From: Isoetes taiwanensis
Lineage: Eukaryota > Streptophyta > Lycopodiopsida > Isoetales > Isoetaceae
Length of the DNA: 64,000 bases
Direction of reading: 5' to 3'
NCBI GenBank assembly: GCA_021234155.1
Contig: JAJEKV010000084.1
Location: 4,553,093-4,617,092, forward strand
Shown: positions 1-12,483 of the stretch, piece by piece
Layout: each line of letters opens with the position of its first letter
Numbering within the stretch: the stretch's first letter is position 1
Notes under the pieces: model-generated
Database searches by the model: none
Told to the model about the DNA's origin: nothing
The model's input: the letters and a program-made list of their open reading frames with translations, nothing else
Made by a program: the position numbers and the translations under genes

Positions 1-2175
1 TTATTGTACTTCGTTCAGTTACGTATTGCCTTATCACAAATTCAATAAAAATTAAACAAATTGTTTACTTATCACCAAAATACTAGTTGATACCTTATAT
101 AAGGCTCGTACAATATATAATGATGGGTGAAAGAGACCACCAAGGTGGTCATTATGTTTGTGAGTACACCTCTTACATGAACCTCCCTAGTCTGAAGGCG
201 TGGAGCTCTCTCAGTCCGCAGGAGCAACTTACAGAGCGATGAGAATTGTATGAGAAGTTCCTTCACATGAGTCGACATTAGTGTCACCGCCCTCTTCTGG
301 GCATCTTTTAATTAGTTGGTGGCAAATGCGAGCGTGACTGTCGGTGGGGGACAAGGTGCAAGACGAAATCAGGTGGTCAGGGGTGGTGCTGCGGGCCGAA
401 AGGAGTAAAGGTAAAGACGTTCTTGGGATGAGAGATGGGGACAACCAAATCGCGCGCTCACTCACGCCGCCGGGATTTCAAAATTGAAAACCTTAATCGA
501 AATCGCTCTGAGATTTCAAAAGCCAAAACCGACCAGCAGTCGCTTTTTTCTTCGCGAGTTTAAATTCAGAGAATACCCTGACCATGATCAAGCGGCTCAT
601 GGCACCGAGTTTCAAAGGTGAAGGCCTTTCTGGGCTTCATCGTCGCTTATCACTGCTCTGCTTGGGTTTAAAGTGAGAAAGGCCTTTCTCGCTTGGTCGG
701 CAATCAGGCGAAAACGGTTTAAGGGTCGAGAGGGCAACTCTCGACTTCAGCGAGATTGAAGGCGTGTACAGCAGGGTTTAGGGTTGGGAGACGGCAGATG
801 GGTGGAGGAGCGAGAAGGCGAGGTGGAGGGCAGAGCAGTGGGTTGCATAGAGTGAGGATTGAAGTGCTCCAAGATGAAAATGCGGTCTAAGGCATTTGAG
901 TGAGAAAAACTACTTGAGTAGAGGAGTCAAAATGAATAACAAGCATCATGGTACTATACATTTGTTGAAATCATAGGGTGCAAATCATTTATTGGTTGCA
1001 CCATCCTATATATTTCTAAATTACACACACCATACCTATGCATTTCTATATACATAGACAAAAATAAACCCTCCCTCAGCCTTTCCCTTTTAGTATGTCA
1101 ATGGTTTCTAATAAATATGCAATATCCCTATCCTATATATTTTCTAATCAAATCACGATGTCTGGTTTCTAAATGCCAAAACACCATAGTTCTAAAACAT
1201 GAAAATGAAACACAAAACACCATGGTTTGTTATTTTCTCAAATGTTGGACATTGAACTTTATCGCACCATAGTTTGTGTTTTTATCTTGTGTATTTTTTC
1301 CAGTAGTTTTATATTTTCTCTGAAGACCATCCCCTTGATTCTTGAAAAGTTAAATTTGTACCTTAGAATAAGAATATATGCCTAAGCGTGCACCATGGCA
1401 ACATAATGTTTTAACAATGTTAACGTGTGAATACTTTTCCAAGCATTAATTTTTTACCTTTATTCTAATACCTTTTCTAAAGCCCATCTTTGGAAATTCA
1501 AATTTTTCAAAGCGTATTTTACCCCCTTTTCTAATATCCATGCTTTTCCCGCCATGGTTGAAATTCAAGGTACACACCTTTGAAGCGAAAATCCTTTGTT
1601 ACCCGGTTAGACTCTTTGTTGTTTCCGGAAGAAAGCTCCTGCAACAACTCGATCCGGCGAAACAAAGGATCCAAATGAAAAAGGAGAGAAAGAAGGAGAA
1701 GCCGGATGAAATCTGATCAAAGGATCCGTCGGATCAAAGATGAAAGAATGGAGATGCAAAATCCGTAGTGGAAAGAGCAGATCCTCCATTATTTATCCTC
1801 CGTTCCTGCGGCGTCCGCAGAAAGCTTTATTTCACCCGGCCAGAGAAGTGGTTCTGCCGGAAGTCTCCTGTTCCTGTGTGATTTCTTAACCTATTGTGAT
1901 TAAGCCATAAAACAACTGTAAGTACCACAAGAAATTGCGACACAGAAAATCCGAGCCGATGGTCGGCCAGGTGGCATCAGCCCAACGAAAGAGCGGTTTG
2001 CCAGCGCAGATCTTGCTTCGTCTGGCCTAAAACTCCACAGATTAAAATTAAGAAACTCATATGTTACGGATACCGTACCCTGCTCGGCTACTTCTGCACT
2101 CCACGATCTTTCTGGGCTCGACCTCCACGGAAAAGCGAGATCCTAGCGGGGAAAAGAACTTATGGCATTTTAGGC
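1..2175. other. Region with no supported gene
   Basis: I see no convincing coding region here. Short open frames at 72-465 and 1607-1789 show no domain, no codon pattern and no splice context, and I treat them as chance. The stretch is AT-rich from about 950 to 1600, more GC-rich elsewhere, and holds no recognisable transposon end. Confidence 0.6.
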
Positions 2176-2182
2176 TATAAAT
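2176..2182 (+). promoter_or_regulatory. Possible TATA box
   Basis: TATAAAT lies about 77 bases upstream of an ATG at 2253 that opens a signal-peptide-like frame. The spacing suits a plant core promoter with a short 5' UTR. The motif is short and could occur by chance. Confidence 0.35.
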
Positions 2183-2252
2183 CGACTGCCAGTTCCATGG
2201 CTCAGCGAATCCGGCAATGGTAAGAAAGCTTACTTAAATTTTGCAAGCAAAG

Positions 2253-2468
2253 ATGAAAGCGAAAATAGCGGCGATGGTAACGATCTGCGGGTTCTGGCTG
2301 GTGGTATCAGCGGCGGTGGGGGCGAGCGGCCGCGTTCAAAATAAGCCGAAGCAGCTGGTTCAAAAATGGCTAATTCGTGCTTTACATCGTTTTTTTTTTT
2401 TTTTTTGGGTGCGTGGCGGGTGCTTCGGGCTTAGGCTGGCGGCACCATGCGGCCGGGCGCTCCGATAG
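2253..2468 (+). CDS. Possible first exon of a secreted or membrane protein
   Basis: From the ATG at 2253 the frame starts with a basic residue pair (MKAKIAAMVT) followed by a hydrophobic core (ICGFWLVVSAAVGA) and then a polar KPKQ segment. This is the layout of a signal peptide or a first membrane helix. A TATA-like box lies 77 bases upstream. The frame runs into a 17-base T tract and a GC-rich stretch that does not look coding, so the exon probably ends near 2340-2370. I found no continuation downstream and do not recognise a family. It could be a chance ORF. Confidence 0.25.
   Translation: MKAKIAAMVTICGFWLVVSAAVGASGRVQNKPKQLVQKWLIRALHRFFFFFWVRGGCFGLRLAAPCGRALR
2390..2406 (+). repeat. T homopolymer, 17 bases
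   Basis: There is an uninterrupted T run inside the possible exon region. Run length is unreliable in long-read assemblies, so frames across it cannot be trusted. Confidence 0.9.
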
Positions 2469-2811
2469 TGGAAACCACGAAGCCTCCAGGAAATGGCCAT
2501 TTGTGGGTGGCGCGGAACCGGCTGCTGTGGTTTAAAGGCTGGGAATATTAGCGGGCGTGGGATCCTTGGGCAGGTGTATGGGCTTATTCCCACCACATCA
2601 TCTGGTAGGCATAAATGCGTCTTTTGGGCTTAAATCTACTTATATAAATGCGCCGCTCCCATGGGTAGCCCCAAAATTCTATCAATACTAATGAAAGCCT
2701 TTTTCTCTGTTATCAACTAATATATAATCATCATCATCATCTATAAAATAATGTCTCTCTCTATCATCATATCACTCTCAAATCATTTGTTTCCGTTCCC
2801 TTCTTTGTCCA

Positions 2812-2858
2812 TTCCTTCCTTCCTTCCTTCCTTCCTTCCTTTCCCTTTCCTTCCTTCC
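2812..2858 (+). repeat. TTCC/TTCCC microsatellite
   Basis: There is a run of TTCC units with a few TTTCCC variants, inside a longer pyrimidine-rich tract (about 2750-2930). The open frame across it (2751-3008) is repeat-derived and not a gene. Confidence 0.85.
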
Positions 2859-3039
2859 ATTCCTCCTGCCTCCCCCCTTCCTCCACCCTCTTCATTTCAG
2901 TTATCCATTATCCTTCTTTCATCCATGGTCCATGTTTCCACTTTTTTTCTTTTTGAGGTCCATTTTCAGATCCAGTCCCAAGTCCCAGTTGTCCCACTGG
3001 TCATCTGACTTTACGCCTCGGTAACTTTGTTGTTCAAGC

Positions 3040-4190
3040 AGTAATAAAAATTTCAAATAAGAATTAGCCGCGAATGTATCATCTTGCTTGAAAGCTGGCA
3101 AAGCGGAGAGTATACGAGAAGCTCTCATTTCTCACATCGGTGGATTCTTGGACCCAAAATTGACCAAATTAGTTCGTGGTTGGATTGGAGTAGCACTAAA
3201 TCGACGTCATCTACAAAATAAGGTTACGTAGGAAAGGAACAACGAGAAAAACGCCGGGGAGGTCCACGTTCTTGACCGAGTTCCACTATGTAAAGCTTGG
3301 CGAGCTCTTGTCGGTGAAAGCACCCGGTATCGACGCCGTGGAGCGGGGTATGTATTTACGGGGCTTGTATTGTTCCTTATACATTGGGCTTCCTTCAAGC
3401 GTACGACGGCGTGATTTTCATCTTGTACAAAATTTTGCTAATATAAAACTGTCTCATCATCTATTTATCCTTACTATGGAATAAAATTGTCCGCTATACC
3501 ACTTTATCCATCATACTAATACAAATGTGAAGCGAGAAAACAGAAACCCTTTCGAAACAACATATGCATTGTCACAATGCCATACATAGACTAAGAATAT
3601 GTATATCTAAACTTAAATTTAAATAAAGATAATCTACAAAATTTCAAATAAATTGGCATGTCATCTTGCTTCGGCGTATAAGCGGTAACACAGAAATACC
3701 TCCATTCTCGCATGCGGTGGCGGATTTGGAAATGGGCCAGATTTGGTTGGGTGGTTTGGTTCGGGTGGCGTCGGTACTCTCTGCAAAATATGGTTGTGAG
3801 GGAGAGACAGCGACATGGAGTCACGTTTCTGGCGAGAAGGGATAGGGTTTAAGCATGGCTTGGCGAGCTCTTGTGGCCGTTAGCTTGCCGATCCACTTAG
3901 AATGAGCAGAATATGTATTCTGAGCTTATCTATTGTTCCTTCAAAGCGCATGAAATTAAGCGTGATTTTCATCTTAATACAAAATTTGCTAATATAAGTA
4001 TCTCATCATCTTGTTTGTCCTTTGTGTAGGGTGAAAGTTGTCCCCAAAACGCATGCCTGAGAGCGTCATCTAAGCCTTCCAAGCTTTTGCACAATATTGA
4101 TGAAGACAGGCCTTTCGGAGGAACAATCTGTGTGCATTGCAAACAGCATGGGCCCCAAGAATATGTAAATAATCTAAGCTTAGAATTTAA
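3040..4190. repeat. Pair of diverged ~570-bp direct repeats
   Basis: Unit one (about 3040-3610) and unit two (about 3620-4190) share blocks in the same order: ATCATCTTGCTT, GGCGAGCTCTTGT, TATTGTTCCTT, CGTGATTTTCATCTT, TTTGCTAATATAA, CTCATCATCT and AGAATATGTA. Between the blocks the units differ by substitutions and small indels. No terminal signature or coding sequence is visible. They look like an old tandem duplication. Confidence 0.7.
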
Positions 4191-4199
4191 ATGAGAGAT

Positions 4200-5410
4200 G
4201 CTGCATTAACGCATAACCTCATTTAGCAATGAACAAATTTCCACATCTAAGGATGCACATGATCACGAATGGGGCTTTTATAATTCAAACATCATGGATT
4301 CGGAAACGATATCTGAATCATTGAGCGTGGAATGTGGGTCGTGACAACCAATGAAACGGGTTATCAATCTTGGACCCGGGCAGGCGTGGTCTTTTCCTTT
4401 TGTAATGCAAAGGTGTGAGCCGAAATCAGCGGAGAATGTAACAAAGGGAGCCTTGTGATTACTAAGTCGCTCTTGCATCACTATTTTGGCATGCAAAAGA
4501 TGAAAGCTTATATGAATCCTTCTCTTTAAAATCAATTTGTTGTATGCCAAAGACCATGTAGATCTTATATAAATCCTTCCATTAATAGCGATTTGACTAA
4601 AAATTTTGGCTACTATAGAACTTGGTCGTTTCTGAAGAAATTGAAGCTAAATAGCAAACACTCACCAAAAGCTTTATTAATAGTAGTTTGGTGCTGGCGG
4701 TAATACATAGACCCGCGGTTGTTGGCGCGGGGCTTGAGCGTATTAGGCACCGAGACTCCGCAGACCACATCTCACATCTAAGGATGCACATGATCTTGGA
4801 GGATGCAGACTTTTGTGGATCTCAAACATCAATGTTCGGTAATAGTGCCTCAGCAATTCGTTGTAGATTGTCTCGAGGGGCCTTGGAAGCAAAGAAATAA
4901 AGGCAAAGAATGACATCTATATCACATAATCACCATTTGTTATTTCTACGCGGATCTTTAATAAAAGCAGGGAAGAATGTAGAACAAAGTGTTTACAACA
5001 ATAAATAGCGATTATCAAGAAATTCCCCCATCTTAGATCCGAGCAAAGAGGCGGGTAGATGCTGCTTTGTATTACGCATTATGAAGACAAAATCGCTTGG
5101 AGAAAATCATAGCAAAAACAAAGGGGCCTTTACCGGTGGTAACTCTTACATCTTATTTACAACATCGAAGATAGCGAAGAACTTATGTGAATCCTTCTCA
5201 ACGAACTCTGAAATTGTTATATATCAAAAGATTATATGAACCTCGCGATCAACCTTCAATATAACGTTATTCGTCCTTCTAAACAGTCGTTTGAAGAAAT
5301 TAAGCTTCGCTTTCTTAATACAACTGTGTGGCTGAACAGTGTGTGCATGAACCGGTTGTTGTGGGCTTGGGCGTGGGCTCGGGCTCTGCCGGGCTCCTGG
5401 GTGTGGCCAT
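4200..5410. repeat. Second pair of diverged direct repeats
   Basis: The unit at about 4220-4745 and the unit at about 4760-5400 share ATCTAAGGATGCACATGATC, ATATGAATCCTTCTC/ATGTGAATCCTTCTC, a TCGTTT..GAAGAAATT block and a CGGTTGTTG..GGGCTTG..CGT block. The second unit abuts the outer end of the inverted repeat. The last block also has a weaker inverted counterpart at about 47240-47300, so homology between the two flanks fades gradually and does not stop at a sharp edge. Confidence 0.6.
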
Positions 5411-6059
5411 GGCCCAGGAGTGCTTCAGAGAACTCATTGCTAGAAGCCCGCTGCTAGTCTGAAGGTGAAAAAACCTCAAACCCTAAATCGATAGAAAACT
5501 TGTAGGCATCTGGACCATTAAACCTTTAACTCAAAATCTGGGCCGTCTATTTTGGGGCGTGGTCCATTAGATGCTTGCACTAAAGCGTCATAATATAAGA
5601 TTTGGATTGGGTCATCAAAGGGGATCTTTTCGAGCTCTTTTTGAGTAAAGGATGATAAAAAAGACATTAAAATAATTATGAATTGATCGCCATTTTGGCG
5701 GCAAAACTTTCCGAATGACAATTGATTAGTCATTTGTATAAGTCTGACAATACGCAAATGGGTTGAATTCTAAGAATTCATCATGTATAAGCAATATCTG
5801 GAATAGATGTCAATATGACAATCCTTCACATGATGCTTTTGAATATTTGAAACACTAAGATGTAACATCATGTATAAGTTGCAAATCTTGAAGAGATATC
5901 TTTTTAGGCGGAAAATGGCCGTTTTGGCGTGGCAATTTTTCTTGAGATGAACATGTGACCCCGGCCTTTTCTAAACGTTTAATAAAACATCCTCATGTGA
6001 CCGGATGTAATCAATAAAGACTTAAAAACATTGTCAAGCGAACACATAATTTCTATTCA

Positions 6060-7746
6060 TCATTTGTCATAAAATTGACAAGACATCGCTGAGCAATAAA
6101 ATCAAATCGAGTTTACGTCTGTTAGAATTATCTGCGAGTTCATTAGCCATACCTTAGAACATGCTTCTCACAATCTCTATAGCTGCGAAGTGTCCATCTC
6201 TTAATAGCCCGTCACATTGGGTACATCCACTTCCACGGCTGGGCAACTTACGCACATTTTAAGGCTATGTGAAGCACTTTAGTGTCTCCAAGTAATTCCG
6301 TTCTAGCTCATCGAGAACTTCGTAGGATGAAATATTTTTATTTTTACATGAAATAGAGGTGCTTACGTGTTCGGTCGTCTCCATCTCGTCTTGTTCCTTG
6401 TCGTTAAGCTACCCGGATCTTTGAAATGTATTTTTTACACAACATATGACCATAGCCAGCTCAAAATATTGATTTATCACGGTCTAGCTTTTGGAATGTA
6501 GGTTCAAAGGTGTCAATACCTTTACGGGTGGACTCAAAAGTCTCTTTATCTCTGCATCCTTTCCTCATAGCTCTCCTCGTCCGACTTTTACAATATCATT
6601 CGGGTTGGATAAGTTTGTGCCTTGGGCAATCTTGAGATTGGGCATAGAATTGTCCCCACGGTCTACATTCTTGTCCTCTGCTTTCTCTTCCTCCAGAAAT
6701 ACCGGTTAATTTGGTTTGGTATTTTGTCTAGTGTTTCCAAGAAAGATCGCAAGAAATGGTATATTTTGACATCCTTTATGAATGCCACATTGGCTTTCCT
6801 TGCATGAGCATTACATGCGAAGGTATCTGCCATTAAGAAGAAATCTAGGACACAACCATATTTAGGCACCAGTGATCAATAATGTGATATGCTTATGATG
6901 TCTTCAAGCGGCATTAAAGACATGGTCACCATCCATTGCTGCCCAAGCGTATCTCGGCTTGCTGTGAATTCGTCGATATTTCTTTTTTATTTTTGCATCT
7001 TAATCCTCCTTTCGGTGAGGGCATTGGCGTGCCGGGGTGCTCTTGGGCATTATTCACTGGTTGAGGCAGTTCTAACTCGGTTTACTGCGGCATATACGTG
7101 CCTCACTCTGTTGATGCACATGTGGCTAATGTAATATTGATATTCTTTCTCTTTTCTCTTGCTCACACATCCACTGTTCATCATAAGTGCCCAAAAGAAA
7201 TATATGAACAGCGTTGGATTTAATTACATTTGTACAAAGCTTGTTTGGAAAGTTCCGCGAGCGCATTAGGATAACCAAAGAATAGACCTTAGCTTTTGTC
7301 ATGCTACGCTATCCTCGTAAATGGTTCCATGTATTTCTTGCAATCCCATACTTTTGTGAAGCCATAAATATCAATAAACACGGGGTTATATTCTCGAAAA
7401 AGAGGCGGGCATTGGAATGCCATCTTTTGTGATAACATGAAGTATGAACAACATTATTTTTCTCCTTTCTTTTCTTGGTCTCTTGATTTGATTATATCTC
7501 GATGGGTTCTAGAAAACAAATGGATGAGTTACCCAGCACATGATCTTTGTTCCAATTGGCCTTGGCGTGATACGTGTTGTTGTGGGCAATATCTAATATT
7601 CTCTGCTCGGTGGAATCTGGAAAATCCACAAGCAGATCTTCAAAGAATGTATATTCTTTTTTGACCACACTATTGGCATAGAACAAAATTTCTCTCCGCA
7701 ATAAAGGTTGAAGTTCTGGTATCGAGTGCTCTTTGTTTGCAATCAA
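6060..7746 (-). pseudogene. Unidentified gene, distal segments, left copy
   Basis: This is the mirror of 44982-46700 in the right arm. The longest clear segment is 7492-7746, which gives IANKEHSIPELQPLLRREIL and VKKEYTFFEDLLVDFPDSTE, 95% or more like the right copy. Nearer the end, at about 6240-6060, the frame reads RGSGCTQCDGLLRDGHF and then ELADNSNRRKLDLILLLSDV before a stop. In that last segment this copy looks more intact than the right one. I do not recognise the family. Frame breaks may be sequencing error or introns. Confidence 0.45.
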
Positions 7747-7847
7747 ACCTGCCGGAATATCCAGGCTGCACTTTCATGAAGGTCTTGCATTCTAGAATTT
7801 AGTCAACCAGTTGGGAGAGTTCATTATTAGACATGCCTCGGAGGTAC

Positions 7848-9615
7848 CTAAGCCATATCTTCTTTGAAAAAATCTTTGTTTGCTCTTTTCGGGGGAGGCC
7901 CACCATGATCATCACACAACTTCTTACCAACCCATCTTGTAACCACTTCCATCAATTTCTTCCAAACTCTCTCCTTCAAAAAAATGAACAATTTTTCATC
8001 CTTCAATTTTTTTACCTTCAGAGTAGTGGTTGCTATCATAACAAAATCCTATAAAGAAGGGGTTATTAAGATGCATACCAGCGATCTTTCACGACCTAAA
8101 AATCAACTCATACCTTCCATGTCAAGGTGGTTCGTTGCGGTGTCGATTGGTCCTTGAGCGGGACAATCATATGCCTTATGTTGATGCCATATTTCTTTGG
8201 AACTTTTCTATGAGTGATTCTTTATATATTGTATTAAGCTATCAATTAGTTACATTGAATGCTTAACTTCGATGTATTCCTTGCTAGTCAAGTTCCGTTA
8301 AGCACTCTTGTTCTTCTTTTCATATATGCTTTAGCAATTTCTAGTTGTTTCTTTTGCAACCAACCACTTCCACAAAATAAGCATGCGGCACAAATCTTTG
8401 TGATTACCAGATATTATAAAGGATTTTTTCCCTTGCAAATCCTTAAACGTGCTTCAGGTGACCTTCTTTCTGAAAAATAAAATCTATTTAAGTACTCTAC
8501 AATTAATTGCATTCAAGAGACTCTTCCAAAAGAATTACACAGTAATGGGGTCAAAGCGGCACCACGTCGGCCGGTATCGGCATACTGTAAAGGTAGCGTG
8601 GAAGCTCTTAACCAATGTTTGCATATGGTCATTGGAGCGCATTTTGTGCATTAGATTACCGGACTAGTAAACAATCAAATATCGATACTTTCATAAACCA
8701 ATTCAAACCCATGGGATAAAACCGTTTTGAGCGCCCGTTTGAGGAAGCGGTTCTTTGAGCCATATTCTTTTCTTCCTCGGGATTGAACCTCAAATCGAGA
8801 AGTGATCACGGGGTGCATTGGACCATCTTGAGGGCATTGGAGGTAGAAGGAGCATTCACAAAAGAGGAATTTGGGAGGCTGGAGGGCTATGCCCGTCATC
8901 GGTATTTAAGCGCTCGTGGTTTAATCTTAAAAGTGGATAATTTCCTAGCGGTGCCTTCTCGGAGAGATCGGGGGCTTTGATAGCTAGGGGTTGGATAGGG
9001 TTAACGGCGAGATGGCTCAATCCTAGTAGCGGGTTGTGCATCAGGGGTTCTTACCATTGGCAGTTCTCCAAGTGCGGCTAAGGGTTTCACACTTTTTTTT
9101 TGCGGTTTGCCCTTAGCAATTGGTGTCCACTCTTGAGGGCATTTTTCATTTCATTTAGCCTTTAAAGTTATGGTTAGAGGCTTCTTATGGATTTGATAGC
9201 CCTTTCCTACGTGTAGAAAACCCTATAAAAATATCCATGTTTCCTTTTATACGATAGGGGCAAAGACTCATAGGGCGGGGGATCCATCCAAAGCCCTTTG
9301 CGCTTGTAGGAACATTCTTTCTGTGGCGCCTTGTTCCCTTCCTAGCGGACATCATCGAGGGTCATAGTTTATCCACTTCAAAACAAACTCTAGGAACTGG
9401 AGTTCTTTGGGTGTCCTCAACACTTGCATATGAGAGCATCTGAACATTGTTCTTTGTGCCTTCCCACATCGCCCAACTACAATGCCTATATGTTCAATGT
9501 CATCTGGTTTGTACCGGTCGCGCCAAAAAAACGTTCTTGATACGAGGGATTGTGAATGGAAAAGCGAGGACAAATTGCTTTGAATGCATTGAGTAGAGAT
9601 GAACAATACAATCAT
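7848..9615 (-). pseudogene. Unidentified gene, proximal segments, left copy
   Basis: This is the mirror of 43100-44929. The segment 7848-8039 encodes a basic, Trp-containing stretch (ERVWKKLMEVVTRWVGKKL), and 9352-9615 a stretch with DDIEHIGIVV and LQFLEFVLKWINYD. Relative to the right arm, frame changes cluster at CAG/CTG triplets. Function is unknown. See the right-arm copy, which is easier to read. Confidence 0.4.
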
Positions 9616-10887
9616 GTTTAAAATTGTTTGTTTTGAGAATATATGACCACGGGAAGACCATTTTATTTATGTGTTTATCAAAAAGCTAAAACAATAAACT
9701 TTTTTTTTTTCGGCGATTTGCTCACGATAAGGTTAAAACTCTCGGTTTGTGGCGAGCGAGGGGGAACCATCTCTTGATCCATTTTAGAACCCACGGGGTT
9801 GGTTATATCCGGAACAACATGATGGTCTAATATAACTTGTAGCCATATAGCTAGCGGGTATGCTCTTTTCCCTACTTTCTATTTTTTTTTTTTCCAGCCA
9901 AGTATTGTGTTGCTTATGGATTTGAATGGTAACATGTCATAATTGTTAATCAACAAAGCTTACGGGCAAGCATCATCTCATTATATATTCCAATTCTATC
10001 ATGCGGGAAGACAAACTTTGATGTTTTTTTAGTTTGGAGAGGAGAACATTTGTCTTTCTTTATGCTACTAAGTTTTTGTATTCAAGTTTGCTTTGTCAAT
10101 GTGAGAAAATGTGACTTGTTTGAAGACAAAGTAACATTCAAATTTTATTCATAATTTTATTCACTACATCTTAGTGGTGCTTAATTGCTGAAATTTGTAT
10201 TAGAAATGCTAGTACATGTGTTCTTTTTATTGCAAGACTTTAAGTGAAAAGCAAGGACATATTTGGATCAAAGGTCTAAGTTACATTCAAAGTTTTAGCA
10301 AGTTTTGATTGCATAATTAGAATCAACATGATCAAATTAATGAGGATCATGTTTTAAATTGTTGAAATTCTGATTGTGTTTTGGCAAAAACATAGCGTAT
10401 TATTAGGTCCGCGACTAAGGCATTACACATTATTTTAGCATTAGGTAACGGCCAACTTAACTGCTAACTATGGTTTGTAAGTGTAGTTCAAACTCTTAAA
10501 AAACACATAAAACTCTCCAACAACTCGTTTGTTTTTCAAACTGGAAAGGGAGATGACACTCAAAACCCATCACATCAACCACCGAAAAGAATCGGTGCAC
10601 ATGTTTACCTTAAGCATGCAACATAAATCCTAAAATGTAAATTGAATTAATTCCTACGGCTATTTACTTGGAACTATTTAATGCCACGAAATTGTTTAGA
10701 ACTTGGGAACTATCAAAAAGAATGCCCAGATGCACGTTCACTTACACAAAAGAAATCTCAAACAGTTTTGCTCAGCAAAGTTACAAACTCATAATGCTCT
10801 CAAAATAAACAGCCAAGGAATGCTCAGTACCTTTATCTTTGGTCATTCTAGCCTAGACCAACCTATTTGAGCACTATTTTTGTTTTA

Positions 10888-11640
10888 TCACATGCTCTCA
10901 CAGATCTCTCTGACAGTTTCTAGTCTTACCAAATTGTGTTTAACTTTTCTGCATCCCATGCTTAATTTCTTAAGCAGATCTCTTAACAGAAATGAAGGAA
11001 AGAAAATGGAGCTGTAATATAATATTAATGATTCGTTGCAGTTCAATCTTTTCTTAACCAGTTGATTAAACACGTCGACAAGCACAAAGTTAGGTAGAGA
11101 TATTCCTTCTGCCTCTTCCATGGCCATTGTAACTTCTTTCATAAATTCAGACAACTAAATTCATCTGCAAACTTTTTTACAATCCCGTTCTAGCTGTATA
11201 GTGCATGGCTTCATCATCAACAAAGCTAACAAAATTACTTTTATAGTTAAAAACTTCAGCTGCTGTCTAAGAAACCTGCAAGCTTCATCATGATGCTAGG
11301 CTGCGATTAAACTTCGAAATTTGGGCAGCTATTTTTTCAAGCTCTGACCTTTTATCAGAGAGTGCAGTGCTTAATCTTTAAACATATCTTTTAGAGACCT
11401 CCAGCCTGAATAGTTAACCTTTTTTCTAATGCAGGAATACCAACCACGGATTCATGTTAGATGACTTAGCTGTGGATGGCTTTGAAAAGCTTCATTTTTT
11501 CTATTCTAACTTCTAAAATGCATCATCAGTGTTCACATCATCTGCAGTAAATTTGTTTTGTAAACCTAATAAATCTATCCACCTTGCTCACAACCACTAG
11601 GGTTCTTCGCCCTTCTTATCAACCATTTGAGACATCCTAA
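10888..11640 (-). pseudogene. Gene-like exon fragments downstream of eS28, left copy
   Basis: Reading away from eS28, short coding-looking stretches appear: IPALEKRLTIQAGGL (about 11440-11400), DKRSELEKIAAQISKFN (about 11360-11310), NFVSFVDDEAMHYTARTGL (about 11235-11180) and SEFMKEVTMAMEEAEGISLP with DVFNQLVKKRLNCNESL (about 11155-11030). A final stretch, LKKLSMGCRKVKHNLVRLET, ends at a stop at 10888. The pattern suits a multi-exon host gene, but I cannot assign a family. The mirror is at about 41070-41820. Confidence 0.35.
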
Positions 11641-11752
11641 TACTCTCACATTTAGGAAAATCTACACTAGCAAATCTCATAATATAAAAACTACGAACAA
11701 TCTCATGAAAATTATGTGATTACTCACAATCTATCCTTTAAAAAAGCTGTTT

Positions 11753-12128
11753 TCATGAAGCCTTCTTGCTTCTCTTTCCGATTCAAGAAGGGTAAGGATG
11801 TCCCCTGCAAAAGAGCAAGCTTACTTCATCAAAACCACGGTCTGATATAATTTGCACAAAAAGAAAAGGGAACAAAGCAAGAAGCGGATGTATATACCTT
11901 CCCGACCCGGCCCCTTAACGTTTCTCATAATAAGGCGATTCTGGTCATCCGAAACTTTACGAACTTGAGTCACGACCTCGGGATCTAGTTCTTCCGATTA
12001 CTTTCATCACTCTGGCCGAGCTTTACGGGTTGATCCTGTAACAAAAAGAAGATCTCAACAACTTGACTGTCCAATCTGAAAAAATAATTTAATCTTCATA
12101 AACTTGGAGATTGAGAATTGAATACCAT
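11753..12128 (-). pseudogene. RPS28: eS28 ribosomal protein gene, left-arm copy with broken frame
   Basis: This is the mirror of the intact gene at 40577-40953. Exon 1 is just the ATG (12126-12128), exon 2 is 11898-12035 and exon 3 is 11753-11804, with the same splice sites. Exon 2 is 138 nt here against 142 on the right. GGTCAGGTGAC is GGTCGTGAC, TTTCTGGATG is TTTCGGATG, a GT is lost after TTC, and ACTGGATC is ACTAGATC, which makes a stop. In exon 3 CTTCGATGA has become CTTCATGA, losing the stop. Either this copy is a young pseudogene or, more likely given the CAG/CTG pattern, these are uncorrected sequencing errors. Confidence 0.85.
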
Positions 12129-12483
12129 GGCGGTACTAGACTTTGGGTTCTGCGAGAGGCGCGGGATCTTTACAAGAGAAAGCTCTCAAGCAACCCGGAA
12201 ACCCTCTGAGAAAACCTAACCTTTCTCACGGTGATTGGTTAAATAAGAAAGGGACATTTTATTTTAGTCAAGGAAAGTGGATCAACATTCTTGGATATCA
12301 TCCAATCGCTGATTGCCATGTGGCAACCACTCTAAGGTAATTTGGGCTTGATGAGCATGCGTTGGGGAGGAGGGGTTCTCAAAGCGCCGTCTTGTTCCTT
12401 CTAGAATCTTGTTCCTTCTAGCATGGCGTCAAGGAAATTTGGTGTGCGTTTTTGTTTGTAGTTCAATGATGAAGGTGATCATT

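Noticed and set aside
2751-3008. 85-codon Ser/Pro/Phe-rich ORF
   Set aside because: It spans the TTCC microsatellite and a pyrimidine tract, so its composition is dictated by the repeat.
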